Translations under genes and position numbers: made by a program | Assembly (NCBI RefSeq): GCF_954871325.1 | Contig: NC_088779.1 | Coordinates: 14,572,846-14,636,845 of the forward strand | Direction of reading: 5' to 3' | Length of the DNA: 64,000 bases | Source of the DNA: Gordionus sp. m RMFG-2023 | Lineage: Eukaryota > Nematomorpha > Gordioida > Chordodea > Parachordodidae | Notes under the pieces: model-generated | What the model was told of the DNA's origin: nothing | The model's input: the letters and a program-made list of their open reading frames with translations, nothing else | The model's database searches: none | Shown here: one piece after another, positions 35,179-47,347 of the stretch | How the letters are laid out: every line of letters begins with the position of its first letter | How positions within the stretch are numbered: position 1 is the first letter of the stretch

Positions 35179-36521
35179 ATTTTGTGATATATATAGTTTT
35201 ATTAAAAATTTTGTGGATGTATATAATAAAATAGATAAGATTATACATTGAAATTTAACTCGAATAAAAAGAGTTGTAATGTGGGAAATTTTTATTGTCA
35301 TTCTGATGAAATAAAAAAAATTAAATTAACCAATAATATGAATAAAAAGGATTATTGTAATCAAACAAGTGGGAAATATCCAGGAGAGATTTTTAATAAA
35401 AACATAAATGAGATTCAGAGACCTTTAAATTCTGAGATGAATTTAGGCATGAATATTAATGATATTCATGGTGATTCAAATATAATGAATAAAATTTTAA
35501 TGATTGAAAAAGAAAGTAATCAGTGTTGGTGTTTTCGTGTCAATATAAAATTGAGTAAAGCATAATTAAAAGTGATAATATATTGTAATAAAAGTTTTAA
35601 TAAAAATAACATCTGGGAAGAAAAGTATTATTTATCTTAAGCAATAGAGAAGAATATTTTAATTTAACAATTAAATTGTTATCAATAAAATAAAAACATT
35701 GACTTTAATAAATTCATGTGAATAATACCATGTGGCATGGTATTAGAAAGTTCAATGAAATACAAACTTTTGTGTAGATTAATTTTAAAAGAAAAATGTA
35801 TTTTTTTTTAATTTAAAGAGACATTGTTGTGATGTGAAACAATGTAAAATTAAATTTTTTTAATATTATGTGATAAAGAAAAAACTCTTAAATAAAAGTC
35901 GGTGGACAATAAAAGATTTTAAACTTTGACCTAATGAAGAATTATGTAAAATAAAAGAGTTTTAAAAAAAGATGGAATGTGATGTGATGATATTATTTAT
36001 AGTTTTAATAGTTATAATTTAAATTAAAATTTTCTTTTATCTATCGGCACATCTTCATATTTTTTTTTGTAACTTAAAAAATATGATTGTGGTGGCATTA
36101 TATATATATATATTGTAGTTTTGTATTTTTGCTATATGACATGTCTTAATATTTTTTTTTTGTGGTTCATATTATTTTCTTAATGGATATAACGAAAATC
36201 AATTTATGTAGTTTTAATAGTGATAATTATAAATTATTTTTTTTTATCCCTATTCGTATTCTTTTATTTTGTTTGTGGTCAATTATTTGTTTTATAATTG
36301 AACATTAAGAAAAAGAAAATAATTGTAAAGGATTGTTGAATCCAAATTTTTATAAAACAAACAAAATTTATTAATTATTATAATCCGCATGTCGAAAGAA
36401 GACAATTCAAGAGTTAAAAGTCGATGATGTTCAAAGATAAGATTCGATAAATGACGAGGAAATAATCAATGTCCTTAAAGAAGGATAATTATATGGTATC
36501 TGGGCTTTTGAAGGGTGGGCG

Positions 36522-36783
36522 TGTTGCAAATGTTGAATTAAAGAGAAAAATAAAAATGTTTATTTATTTTCAAGAGATGTCAATCAGATTATTATTCTTT
36601 TAATAATATGTTTTTATTGTAAAAGTAATATTTTATTCAGTGTGTGATTTTTTATATGAAATGAGTCGGAGATTTTATTAAATGAGTTGTATATTTATGA
36701 ATTGGAATTTGAATTATTTGATATCGATTTTTATGATTATACTATTGGAATTTATTAGATGAAAAATAAAGAGAAATATTTTA
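36522..36783 (+). repeat. right LTR
   Basis: Same sequence as the left LTR apart from about one position; followed by the target duplication GTTTC. Confidence 0.9.
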
Positions 36784-37055
36784 GTTTCCTAGGCATATTT
36801 GCAGCAATATATTTTTTCCCAAACATATTATATTTGTAGAATTAATATTTTGTATAATAAAATATTTAAAAAAAAAAATTTGTTCAAGATGAGTACATCA
36901 GAAATTATTAAATTGGTAATAAAAAACAGAAGATTTTAATTTTTATTAACTATTAAATAGTGGCAAATTTATATTATACAATTTAAAAAATTGGGGAAAA
37001 AATGCCTAGGATACCGCTTTGAAAAAACGACTTGTTTAGAAGTGGTCTTATAATT

Positions 37056-37719
37056 GGATAAAAATTAAATTTTAAGTACTGTACAGAAAAAGTAGTAAAA
37101 AAATCTATAAGATAAGACAAGAAATCATCCAGATCCTAGAAGGTAGGGGAAAAATGTTCCAAGAACAGTCTTGTTTCTACACTAATAAAAATTCGATGTT
37201 TTAAAGAGCTTTAGATTTGATGCATCCAATTGAAATTGGCCAATTATATCTTATGCTAATAAAAAATATATAACCTGCATCACTCTCTCTTTCGAAAAAT
37301 GATAACATATCCAGGCGCTTACGGAAGTTAATATGTGGGCGAGGAGGGTAATTAAAAAAAAATTCTAGGAGATTCAAAGATATCTTAAGTTTCAGAAAAA
37401 TATTAAGACTAATTGATAATTTATAATACATAAATTCAAATATAAATAAATGATAAAATATAATGTATATAACTAGCGTGTGAATCACTATAAAATAATG
37501 ACTTTGTAAAAAAAATATAAATTTTTTAAGTTTTTAAAATTTAATATATAAATTTAATTTATAATGTTGAAAAAATAGATTATTACATAAAAATATTATT
37601 AGAATCATTGTATGCATATAAACTTAGAAAGTATTCGTGAAAAAAATATATTAAATGGGAAAAAATATAATTTAGAAGCATTATAAAATTATAATATGAA
37701 ATTAGATCTTACCTGGGAT
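37056..37719. other. no gene seen
   Basis: AT-rich. A 95-codon minus-strand open frame (37201-37488) is rich in Phe/Ile/Tyr and has no recognisable motif. Probably non-coding. Confidence 0.4.
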
Positions 37720-37905
37720 TGCTAATTTTTCAATTATTTCATTAGCAATTTTTCAATTATTTTATTAGCGCTTGGTGTGAACTCTATGTATATTACGAAG
37801 AGCTAACCCATTCAATCCATTTTTAGAGGGAGTACTTCTCAGGTATGTTTTAAAATGTTCTTTCATTCGTAAAAGTACTAATGGATATAGTTTTCAAAAT
37901 ATATA
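37720..37905 (-). pseudogene. hAT transposase C-terminal fragment
   Basis: On the minus strand ISTFTNERTF, then KTYLRSTPS, LNGLALRNIHR and EIIEKLA in neighbouring frames: the dimerisation region of the same kind as at 17800-17900. There is a short internal duplication (AATAATTGAAAAATT twice). Nothing upstream of it is recognisable. Confidence 0.7.
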
Positions 37906-38019
37906 ATAATAATATTTTTAGGAATATAGTTAAATTGTTTTTGAAATTATACAAAATATCTATAGCATTTTTTGGAACATATAAAATAATTCTAAATTTC
38001 TGTAGAGTAGTACGAATAT

Positions 38020-38153
38020 TTCGAAAAATACAGATAATTTCGAATTACGAATAATTCGATTGAATATAAAAACTTATTATCTAAGATTTTTTTTTCCATT
38101 ATGAATCGAATAATCTTGCAAATCGAATAATGAATAACAAATAATTCGTTTTA
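38020..38153. mobile_element. TCGAATAATTCG-type foldback element, short copy
   Basis: Contains TTTCGAATTACGAATAATTC at the left and AATCGAATAATGAATAACAA with ATAATTCGTTTT at the right, in inverted relation. The right end matches 48483-48500. It abuts the mariner copy, which begins directly after it and lacks its N-terminus. Confidence 0.55.
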
Positions 38154-39140
38154 GGCTTATGCACAGCTCGTACTTTAGAAAATATTGCTTCTGTTAAAAT
38201 GCTAGTATTAAGCCAAGAAGACTATCTTGAAACCCTCAGAACAATTTGTCAAAGATCTCGAACAACTATGAACTTCATTTTAATGGAGTATGCACAAAGA
38301 GCTGTAACGTTTTTTAAAAAAAGAAACCCATGATCTAACCGATACGAGTGATTGCACGTCTAGTAAGTTCCAAACAACTTCTACAAAAATACGAGATTAG
38401 TCCATTTGATGTGATTCGCGGATGGAAAGCTGTTTACAGTAACTCCACCGGTAATCTGAAAAATGATAGGGGGTGCGTTTCAGTTTCAATGAGAAAAAAA
38501 CAAGTTACAGCCATCGTTTACTTTGTACCAATTCAAATATTTCTAAATCCATCATGGTTTCCCATAGGGAAATCAAGTCTTGGCTGCACATAGTTTTATC
38601 CATTCAGGAGTCAAAATTAATGGTGCTTAATATTGTGACGTTTTACTTGATGAGTATTTATTGCCTATTATTAAAGAATAGTCGGGCAGTAAATTTTTTA
38701 TATTCCCGCAGAGTGCTCCAGCTTACAGAGCTAGAGGAACTATGGATCCTATCAAAAGAAATTCCATATTTTTACCAACTCTTCCAACAGCTCTGATCAT
38801 GAAGCTTCTTTCAAGAACGTGTTTAATAAGATAGTATATGTGACGTTGCCTATCTCAAACAGAGACTTATGGAGGAATCATTTTGATTAAGGAATAATTT
38901 ATCATTCGTAATCAATGAATGGCAAGATGGATAGCATCTATTCAAGCTAATGGCTAGCAATTTGAACATCAACTTTGAAGAACAACATTTGACTCAAATT
39001 GATGTTAAATGTTAATGTTATGTTTTTATCGAATTGTAAAGTTTAAAAATTATTTTTTTACATGTTGGAAAGTTTTAATTTTGTCAAACTCTGAATAAGC
39101 ATTAATAAGAATCCTAATGATAGAATTAGATAAAATTTTC
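38154..39140 (+). pseudogene. mariner transposase relic, second copy
   Basis: Order of motifs: CTARTLENIASVKMLVLSQED (38157-38220), KKRNP...NRYE, the FTDEK-like region near 38410, STGN-ND-G, SVSMRKKQVTA (38485), SKSIMVSHREIKSW with neighbouring-frame SLGCT, IHSGVKINGA-Y and DVLLDEYLLPIIKE near 38600-38680, SAPAYRARGTM near 38720 (the second catalytic region, Q-D-SAPAHRA in intact elements), and the C-terminal VINEWQDG with IQANG-QFEHQL near 38910-38970. The N-terminal helix-turn-helix is missing. Several frame changes. It keeps the ~465-bp core that the copy at 11824-13490 lacks. Confidence 0.82.
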
Positions 39141-39189
39141 AGAAAACATTGATAATTTTTAACCGGCATCTAAATTTTTTAGCTTTGGA

Positions 39190-39440
39190 TAGGATGGGGG
39201 GAGAAGGGGGGGGGGTATGAGCTTGCACATATCTCATTGTAAGCCTTATTTCAAAAAAAATATAAGTAAAAGTGAATTTTTAAAATAATTACTATAATTA
39301 AAATTATTTTTTGACAACAATTTATTATATCTATCAAAATTAAAATTATTGAGAAAATATTTTGTTTTTAAAAAAATTTAAAAAAAATATAATCCCGTCA
39401 AAAGCCTACAGTGGAGACCTAGAAATATCCAATAAAACTC
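39190..39440 (-). repeat. G-rich dispersed repeat, third copy
   Basis: AAGCCTACAGTGGAGACC and ATCCAATAAAACTCATGG parallel AGGCCTTTAATAAGTAGACC and CTTCAATAAAATTTATGG at 14771-14815. A GGGGGGAGAAGGGGGGGGGG run is at 39195. Confidence 0.45.
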
Positions 39441-40559
39441 ATGGTGTAAAATATAAAATATCCCTTAACTATGACGCAACCTTAGTGTACACGAAATTAA
39501 TCAGTAACTATACAATTTAACATAAAACTAGATTTTAAACGCATGGATATTGGCATGTAGTAGGAAAAATATGAGTCTATAGCCCCTTTGACGCAATATA
39601 TTAGAAAAATCATTGAAAATTTTTTGGATGAATAACTAATAGAAAAAATAGTACAAAAACCATTGCAAGAAAAATTCAGAAAATATTCGATAATTAAGAC
39701 TTTAAGATAAAACAAAATATCGAGACTCCTTGATTTTTAAAGGTAAGGGGGAAAATATAGAGAGCAATCGTATGCCTACCATTGATAAAAAATTTAAACT
39801 CTCACGGCATTCAGATTTAATGTAACTCATGTGGACATAAAAATATAAATTTGACTTTATTATTTTAATTTTCTAAAATAATTAGTAGGTAAGATTTTAA
39901 ATATTTAAATAGAATTACTTGATTTATTTAATATTCGTGGTTGGATGAATTTATCTTCCATATTATGTTTAGCATCATCTATTTTTTTTATATTTATATA
40001 TAGATATACAATTTTATTTAAAAATAATACAAACATAGGTAATTAATAGCGAAATTAAAATATTCATTTATATCTCAAGAAATTTATAACAAAAATTGGA
40101 ATCTTATTTTTAAATAAGAAGCGTACCCCCCCCCCCCCGGCAACACCTCCAGCCTGAGAGGTCCCTGCAATTTTTTTGAAAAATTAGAGGGCCTTTTAAA
40201 ATATAAGCTGTATTACTTAATTTATCTAAATAAAAAGTGTCAGTAATGTGAAATTAAAATCAATCTTATTAAATTGTTCAAAAAATAACATTATAAATCA
40301 TGGTACAGGAAATATTTATTATTGAATATAGAATGCATGAATATTGTGAATAATATTCATTTTTATTCATAATTTTATATATAACAATAATATTTATTTT
40401 ATAAAAATTTAAAATAATAATGGATGTTAGTTGCAATATTCTTTCACTATTTATTCAATAATAAATATTTTCCCAAATCTGTTAAAAATAACATAGCTTT
40501 AAATATATTCATCAAACGACAAAACTTATTATTTATATTTATGGTTAATAACGAATTAA
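39441..40559. other. no gene seen
   Basis: AT-rich. A poly-C run lies near 40124-40138 followed by GGCAACACCTCCAGCC. A 72-codon minus-strand open frame (39497-39715) has no recognisable motif. Confidence 0.4.
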
Positions 40560-40705
40560 TTTGATTTTAAAATATTCGGCCTGGTTCGGGTATTTTTAAA
40601 AAAACGACTAAGCACGACCCGGGTTTTTAAAAAAAAATTTCTTAGGCCTGCCCGGGTATATTTAAAAAAATTAAAATACGACCCGGCCCACAGGTTTCTA
40701 ATTTA
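40560..40705. mobile_element. GGCCCGG-family MITE fragment
   Basis: T/A-runs alternate with GGCCTGGTTCGGG, GACCCGGG, GGCCTGCCCGGG and CGACCCGGCCC. Ends are eroded; CACAGGTTTCTAA at the right may be the remains of the CAGGTCTCTG terminus. Confidence 0.5.
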
Positions 40706-41571
40706 AATTTCAAAATCAAAGAAGTCTCATTTTATGCAATTATATTGAAGCGATCCAAGATATTAAAAAGATTGACGAATTAAGCTATAGATTCAGGTAA
40801 ATATCGATTTAATGAGTGTATTATAATGTTCAATGTAGGGAGCCTGCCATATTTATACATTGTGCAGCCTCACCACAATTTGAACCTTGTCTTAAGTGAT
40901 GTTACTTCAAACATTAACGAAATGAGAAATTCATAGGATGCATATTAGTAACATTGTGATTAGATGGGCAAATTAAAGTATTTGACTCTATAGGCGTTTA
41001 ACAACCTTTTTTAAAAAATTTATGCCTGACATATAGGCTGTAACTGTATAACCATTTTAAATATCAATATCATTAAGCAATCAGAAAGGAGTAGAATTAG
41101 ATTACGCAACTTTTATATAAAAGATTAAAATGGGAAATTAAAAATAGCAATGCTGTTTAAAAATATTTTTATTCTAATGAGGCAAATTTTTTGATTTTTT
41201 GAAAATTATTCCTAAAGAATGAGAAATGATTTAAGGTTCAAAACGGGATATGGAAAATGGTTTAAATATGGAGTATCGATTGTTATTTTAAAAGATAACA
41301 GTACTAGAATTTGGAAAACTATGGCTAGATGAAAGATTAAATAAGCAAGATATTTTAGTGTTAATATTTAAGTTACATCTTTTTATATAATCACAAATCC
41401 ACGGGAAAAGCAACTATACTATCTAATTTCCAATGATAAGTATTGAAGACAAATCTATGCTATAAACGAGAAAATATTACTTAATAATTCTATGGCATCA
41501 AGCCACTCTGAATATTTGTATTAAATGCCTAAATTATTGATATATACTCAGTTTTTAATGACTAGTTTGTA
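40706..41571. other. no gene seen
   Basis: Featureless AT-rich sequence on both strands at the level I can read. Confidence 0.35.
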
Positions 41572-41579
41572 GTTTTTAT

Positions 41580-41939
41580 TAGTGATCTGCATCGGGCCTA
41601 ATTTTTCAAGTCCGGCCCGAACCCGAAATTTTTTTTTAAAAAATTTATTGGCCCGGCACGAAATTATTTAAATATAGAAATTAATTTTTATAATTACTCA
41701 AAATAAAAGACATATGTTATATGGCGTTTAGTTTTAATAAAATCAAAAATTTTTATTTTACTTAAAAAATTCAATATAAAATTGATAAATTTAGTTATAT
41801 TTAAAAAAATTTCCAAGGTCCGACCCGACCCGGCCCGAACTCAAATATTTTAAATAAAATTGGGCCCGAGTCCAGTCCGAAGCCCGTTCGGGTCGGACTC
41901 GAGCCGGGTACGGGCCTGGCCTAACTTTGCAGATCTCTA
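41580..41939. mobile_element. hAT-like MITE, GGCCCGG family, 360 bp, perfect 8-bp target duplication
   Basis: Left end TAGTGATCTGCATCGGGCC; the right end reversed is TAGAGATCTGCAAAGTTAGG. Target duplication GTTTTTAT at 41572-41579 and 41940-41947. The interior is rich in GGCCCG and CGGGTCGG words separated by A/T runs. Confidence 0.9.
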
Positions 41940-41947
41940 GTTTTTAT

Positions 41948-42718
41948 ACAATTCTTTGCAATTATTTCCATGTAATTAAATTATATAATATTAATATGAA
42001 TTTTATTTAATGGATGATCTGTATCTATGGAAAAACAATAAATTAGTTTTTTTGTCGGGAATCCCGAGACCTCTGTTACGCCTCTGGTTTGAAAGTATAT
42101 AATAATTAGTAGATATATATTATTTATTATTTTTAAATGTTTCCAGTTTCAAAAAAAAAATACGAATCGCAAATAAACTAAGTCAGGACCATTTAAAGAA
42201 ATGGAGTGGATCCTTTAAAATTACCATTTCATAACCCATTCTAGGCAAGATATATAGGTCAGGTTTCCTCTACAATATTTTAGAATTAGTAAAATTTTAA
42301 ATCGTAATATTTATTGAGCACTGCACATTAAAAACACAAAGTTAATCTAAGCCTATTTGATTATCTTACTATTGAAATGCCGATAGATGATTAAACAACT
42401 CGATATTTATTTTGTAAGATTAATAAAGTTTAAAAGACATGCGAATTCAAAAGTTTTGAATAAATTTTTTTATTCCACACTATAAAAAGTGTTAGCATTC
42501 ATAGATACTAATATTTTTCACATTTTAATTTCTTAATCCTTCATACTTTTCATAATAAAACATAATAATTATTAAATTATTGAATTACGTTTTACAAAAT
42601 TGTGTTATAAAAATGGAAATGGATATCGGTTAAAAATAATACACATTAAAATTAGATTTTTAAAACATAACAAACCAGACCCACCCTATTATATATCGTA
42701 TTACCACGTCAATACCGT
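41948..42718. other. no gene seen
   Basis: AT-rich; no element ends recognised. Confidence 0.35.
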
Positions 42719-44296
42719 GAAACATTTCCCAAGAAATGCAAAATGTTGATTCCCGCAAAAAGATATTATAGCGAATGCATTATCGCGAATACAAATGCAT
42801 GCGAATGTATTATAGCGAATATATTACACCGAATGCATTATCACGAATTCAATATCGCGAATTTATTAGTAATATCGCGAATTTATTAGTGTAATTGTAT
42901 TACCATGAAAATAATATCGCAAATGCATCACATCGAAATTAATGTCGAGAATGCATTAATGCAATAGCGATTTATTTATATATTTAATCCATTTGACAAA
43001 TGGTATAATATATAAAGTAAAATTTCTTTGCCGCATATACATTTTTTAAATTTATAATAAGGTTATTTTTTTAAATATTTTGGATTTTATAATTTTGTTA
43101 CCTTGAGAATGCCAGCCCCATATTTTTTTTTCCCAGGATCTCCTTTTCTTTAAAGAAATTCTATAAACTCTCTACTGCTATATTCTAACTCTTTAGCATT
43201 TAAACCTTTTTTAAAATTTAGAGACCCAACCTAATTAACGTTTTTATATTTATTTTGTTATTTGTATTTATACTTACTTATAATATTTTAAAGTGGAGAA
43301 ATTTATTATAATTCCCTAATTAAAATTAAATTTAAAAATATTCAATTATAAATTATAATGCACCACATAACATAATCTTTGAGATTTTATAGAATTTTCA
43401 AAATAATGAATATAATTAGTGTGATATTGTTTTAAACATTCCTTTATTTTTTCTTGTATAGACCTAACAATCAACGCCAATATTATTGTTTCTTACAAAA
43501 TTAAGAAACATATTTCACCATTTTTCATTCACGTTTGTAAAAGATTCAAAGTTAGTAGCCTATTATTTGATAATATTTCGGTATATAAATCCATCTTTTT
43601 AGGTCTTTTTAGGTTGAACTGGAGACAAATATTCCATTTCCTAGGGAATTCTTTCAAGATTGATTAGTAAATGTGAATTTTTCGGAAAAAAATTAATGTA
43701 CCGAAAAATTTAGACTATTTAAAAATTAGATCGCACAATCTACTATTATTTTACTTTGATATTAAGGATTCAATTTTTTAGTTATTTGAATTATATTTTA
43801 AAAATAACGCCCAATAGAAGGTGGGATAGAATTTCTTTCTTCTGAATTTTTTTGGTATTAGTCGTAAACATTTTTATTTCAAACACAAATTTTTATAAAA
43901 AAATGACGGCCAATATTTTTGAAGTGAAAAAATAATTTTATTAATAATTACAGTAAATTTTTCCCGATTATTTTTAAACTTTGATTCACAAATCAAATAA
44001 GGGGGCCCATTTCCAGATTCCAATAAATCTCTCCAAAGGCCGATAAATAAATGTAATTTTTAATAAAATCCATTCCCGTTGCAACTTAAGTAATTTATTT
44101 GTGATAATACATTCGCTATACCTAATATAATACAATCTTTATAATGCATTCACGCTGATGTGCTTATGCTATTCGCGCAAATGCATTCGCGATAATCATT
44201 TCGCAACATATATTAGCGGCAATGCATTTTGCGGAAATACTTTTTCGCGGTAATCGATCGATAATGTATTTCACGCTAAAATTCTCGCAGTATTGA
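42719..44296. mobile_element. foldback-like element B with GCGAATGCATTATC end arrays
   Basis: About 1.58 kb. The left 250 bp hold at least ten degenerate copies of GCGAATGCATTATCGC; the right 200 bp hold the same motif reversed (ATAATGCATTC, GCAAATGCATTCGCGATAAT). Outermost ends share TCAATACCGTGA (left) and, reversed, TCAATACTGCGA. The core contains AATGACGGCCAATATTTTTG near 43899, the same word as in element A. No open frame of note. Confidence 0.7.
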
Positions 44297-44899
44297 TGTT
44301 TAATCATCAAATGTTACATAAAAGCTAAGGGGCCAATCAAAAATAGAATTCGATCTATTTCAAATTTACTGATATAAATATGACCTTTGATTTATATAAA
44401 TAGACTTGACAATAAATCAAAGTTTAGGAAGTATTTTAGTTTTTATTATTTAGTATAATAGTCCTTTATTATTTTAAATAACAAAAATTATTAGTGCTAA
44501 TAATTTTGTATTTATGTTTTTTTTTATCAGAGATTTGCTTGCCCAGCCGGCAAATTTTACGACTTAAAAAAAATGGGTTGTATTTGAAAATATATTAAAA
44601 CTAGGAACCCAGGCTGGACCTAGAAATATATTTTTAAAAAACACAGAAATTTTAAAAATCTTTATAGAGCCATAACAAAAGATATTTTAAAAGTCCAGGA
44701 GGGAAATAATTCGGGCGGAGTAAATCTAGGAAATAGTCCAAAAATTTGATTGTAGATATCTTAAATTATTAAATAAATAATTTGTCATCTATTACTAGTA
44801 AAATATTTATTGAAAAATTAACACAATAGGATTTTTAAAGATAAAGACATAATTTGAATTAGTTTGTACATAAATCTTAAAATCATTTCGTATTAAAGT
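44297..44899. other. no gene; one partial MITE end
   Basis: CAGAGATTTGCTTGCCCAGC at 44529 resembles the left end of the GGCCCGG family (CAGAGACCTGCATACCC), with GGAACCCAGGCTGGACC further on. No right end was found. Confidence 0.35.
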
Positions 44900-45265
44900 C
44901 ATAAGGTGTAGACAGGGGGTGGGGTGCCTCAAGAATGTTATTGGAGGTTCTTAGGTCTACTTATTATAGGCGTTTAGCTACATTAGATTTTTATTAAAAT
45001 AAATTGGGTTATCAGTTTTTTTCTAAAAATTTTGAATTATAGTCATTATTATAAAAATTTATTAACTTTTACTAATTCTTCTTTCAAATCCTTCTTTATA
45101 GTGATAATATTTTATGTATTTTTGGGGGTGAAGGGCAGAGAGGGGATGGGAGTGTCTAGGGGAAAATTTTATTATCTTAATATAATATTTACGAGAACAT
45201 GGAAATATCCGAGGGGGGGGGGAATTTCTTGCCCCATCTCCCCGACTACGCCTATATATAAAATA
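44900..45265 (+). repeat. G-rich dispersed repeat, plus-strand copy
   Basis: AGGTCTACTTATTATAGGCG, TTCTAAAAATTTTGAATTAT, ACTAATTCTTCTTTCAAATC and a GGGGGTGAAGGGCAGAGAGG tract parallel the reversed sequence at 14440-14880. Ends near CCCCGACTACGCCTATATAT, which reversed gives TATAGGCGTAGTCGGGG, like TATAGGCGTTTAGC at 44965. A 79-codon open frame here belongs to the repeat. Confidence 0.5.
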
Positions 45266-47208
45266 ATTTAATTTAAAAAATATTGTTCACTGCAGATTTC
45301 TCATCTAATAAATATAGTATAAATCATTACCTAATGCATTAAAAAAAGATTTTAGCACACTTTGTTTAAACATTCTATGGGGTTTTATATTAAAAGTTGT
45401 TGGATATTTAAGCAAAGGAGTTGCATTGTTATAATACTTTGCTTTCCTGATCTCCGCTAAAGAAAATTTAGGCATATCTAAAAATTAATTAATTACCATT
45501 ATTTCTCTCACTCAATGTATCGGAGGAATATTCAAATAATCGTATATACTCTATTTTAATTACCTAGATTGATAGAGTAGTTTTATAATATATGATATAG
45601 ATTTACTGATAAGAAGAATAAGACAAGTTTTGAATTCATTTGCCTAAGAAGCGATTAAAAAAAATATAAATATGGTAATTTAAAGGATTTTGTAGAATGT
45701 TTATGTAGAACTTCGACAACGTTATCAAAATAAAACCGTAGTAAAGAATGATCAAATAGTTAAAAATTTTAATTTTCGATCAATAAAAATAAATAAATAA
45801 TTTTGCCAATTATCAGAATTAGCCAGAAGTATTAATTAATTCTTCAAAATATTTAAGAAAATATTAAGACATAAAGTTTTTAAATTACTAAGACATAAAG
45901 TTTTAAATTATTAAGACATAAATCTTCGTTATCATCCTTGAAACGCGAATGCAAAAGGGTTATCATCATGACATTTTTCCTTACACAACTGTTAATTGTT
46001 TTAAATGTTTTTTAAAGTATCATTATTGAGGTTAGTATAAAAAATTGTCACCCATATAATATATTTTATCTGCACATTGTTTGACGCTTGCTTTTATATT
46101 TATCTTATTGATAGTAATACATCTATTTTTTTTAACATAAGCATAAAATTAATTGGCCTAGTTTGTAATTATAAATTTTTTTAATTTAACAAATAATAGA
46201 ATGTACTTGTAGAAAATAATATAAATATTTAAAATTCAATCACTTTTCAAATAAATATGAGTTACCTTTATTTTAATAATATATTTGAGTTTCTATAATA
46301 ATTATAATTTCTCAATTAACATCGTGAGCCAGCCCTGTTCGTTATTATTTATAACACTAAATTTTTAAATTTATTTTTTATATTATTCAAAATTAGATTT
46401 GTTACTTATTTAAAAATAGTCATTATTTTGTCAACTCATCCACGAACAATTTTTTCCCCGGAAATAATTATTTTTATTTTTTAAATGAAATTTATATCTA
46501 TAAATTATATTTATAATTTTTTTCACATCTAAAATTAATGCAAATTTTATTGAATTTATTTTTTTTAAACATGTTTAAATAAGTTATAATAATAATAACA
46601 CCTGTTGAAGATTATAGTGTATATCTTCCAATTTAAAAGGAGTTCATTTAAAAAAATTCACATATTGTATTTTTATGAAAGGACCTAATACAGTTTTCTT
46701 TTTTTAAAGTGGAGAAATATCAAAGTAATAACCATTCTTTGTCCAAAAAATTTATCTTTATTTTTTATTTACATAAAATTACAATTTATGTAAATACAAT
46801 GTGTTTAAAAAAATAATAATGTAAATAAAAAAAAATTCTACCTTTATATTGTTGATATAAATCAAGTTAACTCTGAAGAATTGAATTATCGAGAATAATG
46901 TATTTTGGTAAAAATAGGATATACAATATAATCCCCAGCTGGCGAGATGTTAATCTGATATGAGACTAACTTTTATATATTAATTGAATAGATTTGCGAA
47001 TAAAACTGGTAACTTTTGAGAGCAAATATAACAGTGATTATTTAGAATTTCGTTGTATTTTATATTTTAATAAATAAAAAAAATTATAGAAGTTGAAACC
47101 CAAATAAAAGTTATCTATAGTAAAAACTTCCTCAATAAATAGATAATATAAATTCATCCTCAAAAACCTATAAATAAAAAATATTATAGAGTTAAAACTT
47201 TATTAAAG
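45266..47208. other. no gene seen
   Basis: About 1.9 kb of AT-rich sequence. ACTAAGACATAAAGTTTT-like words repeat three times near 45865-45920. Nothing else recognised. Confidence 0.4.
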
Positions 47209-47295
47209 TTGCCAAAGATGACCTCTGGTCACATAATATCATACGCTGCTCATACTAAATTCCGGCTCGGTTTCGGCCTGAACCGACTTGTAAAA

Positions 47296-47347
47296 AATTT
47301 TGATTTTGAAAAGTTTTTTGAAAATTTTGATTTTGAAAAGTTTTTTG
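47296..47347. repeat. two tandem 24-bp units
   Basis: TTTTGATTTTGAAAAGTTTT is repeated with a 24-bp period inside a GC-richer block (CCGGCTCGGTTTCGGCCTGA at 47259). It keeps both strands open for about 68 codons; not a gene. Confidence 0.7.

Larger units (their letters stand above)
30653..36783 (+). mobile_element. LTR retrotransposon fossil, no pol seen, with a hAT insertion
   Basis: Two direct repeats of about 262 bp (30653-30915 and 36522-36783) bound it and are nearly identical, with a 5-bp target duplication GTTTC on each side (30648-30652 and 36784-36788). A primer-binding-type site starting TGGTGCCGACCGACC follows the left repeat, and a purine-rich stretch (GAAGGGTGGGCG) precedes the right one. 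The interior keeps a Gag-like nucleocapsid with two CCHC zinc knuckles. No protease, reverse transcriptase or integrase was recognised, so it looks like a non-autonomous element; the family cannot be assigned. Removing the hAT element (31254-34271) and its duplicated 8 bp leaves about 3.1 kb. LTR similarity points to a young insertion. Confidence 0.85.
30600..37055. repeat. old inverted-repeat element that received the LTR insertion
   Basis: The left arm GACCACTTCCAAACAAGTGA... runs through 30615-30652 and continues after the LTR element as CTAGGCATAT (36789). The right arm at 37001-37054, reversed, matches it (GACCACTTCTAAACAAGTCG ... TATCCTAGGCAT). Without the LTR element the arms would be only about 200 bp apart. 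A third related stretch is at 47690-47735. Confidence 0.6.
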
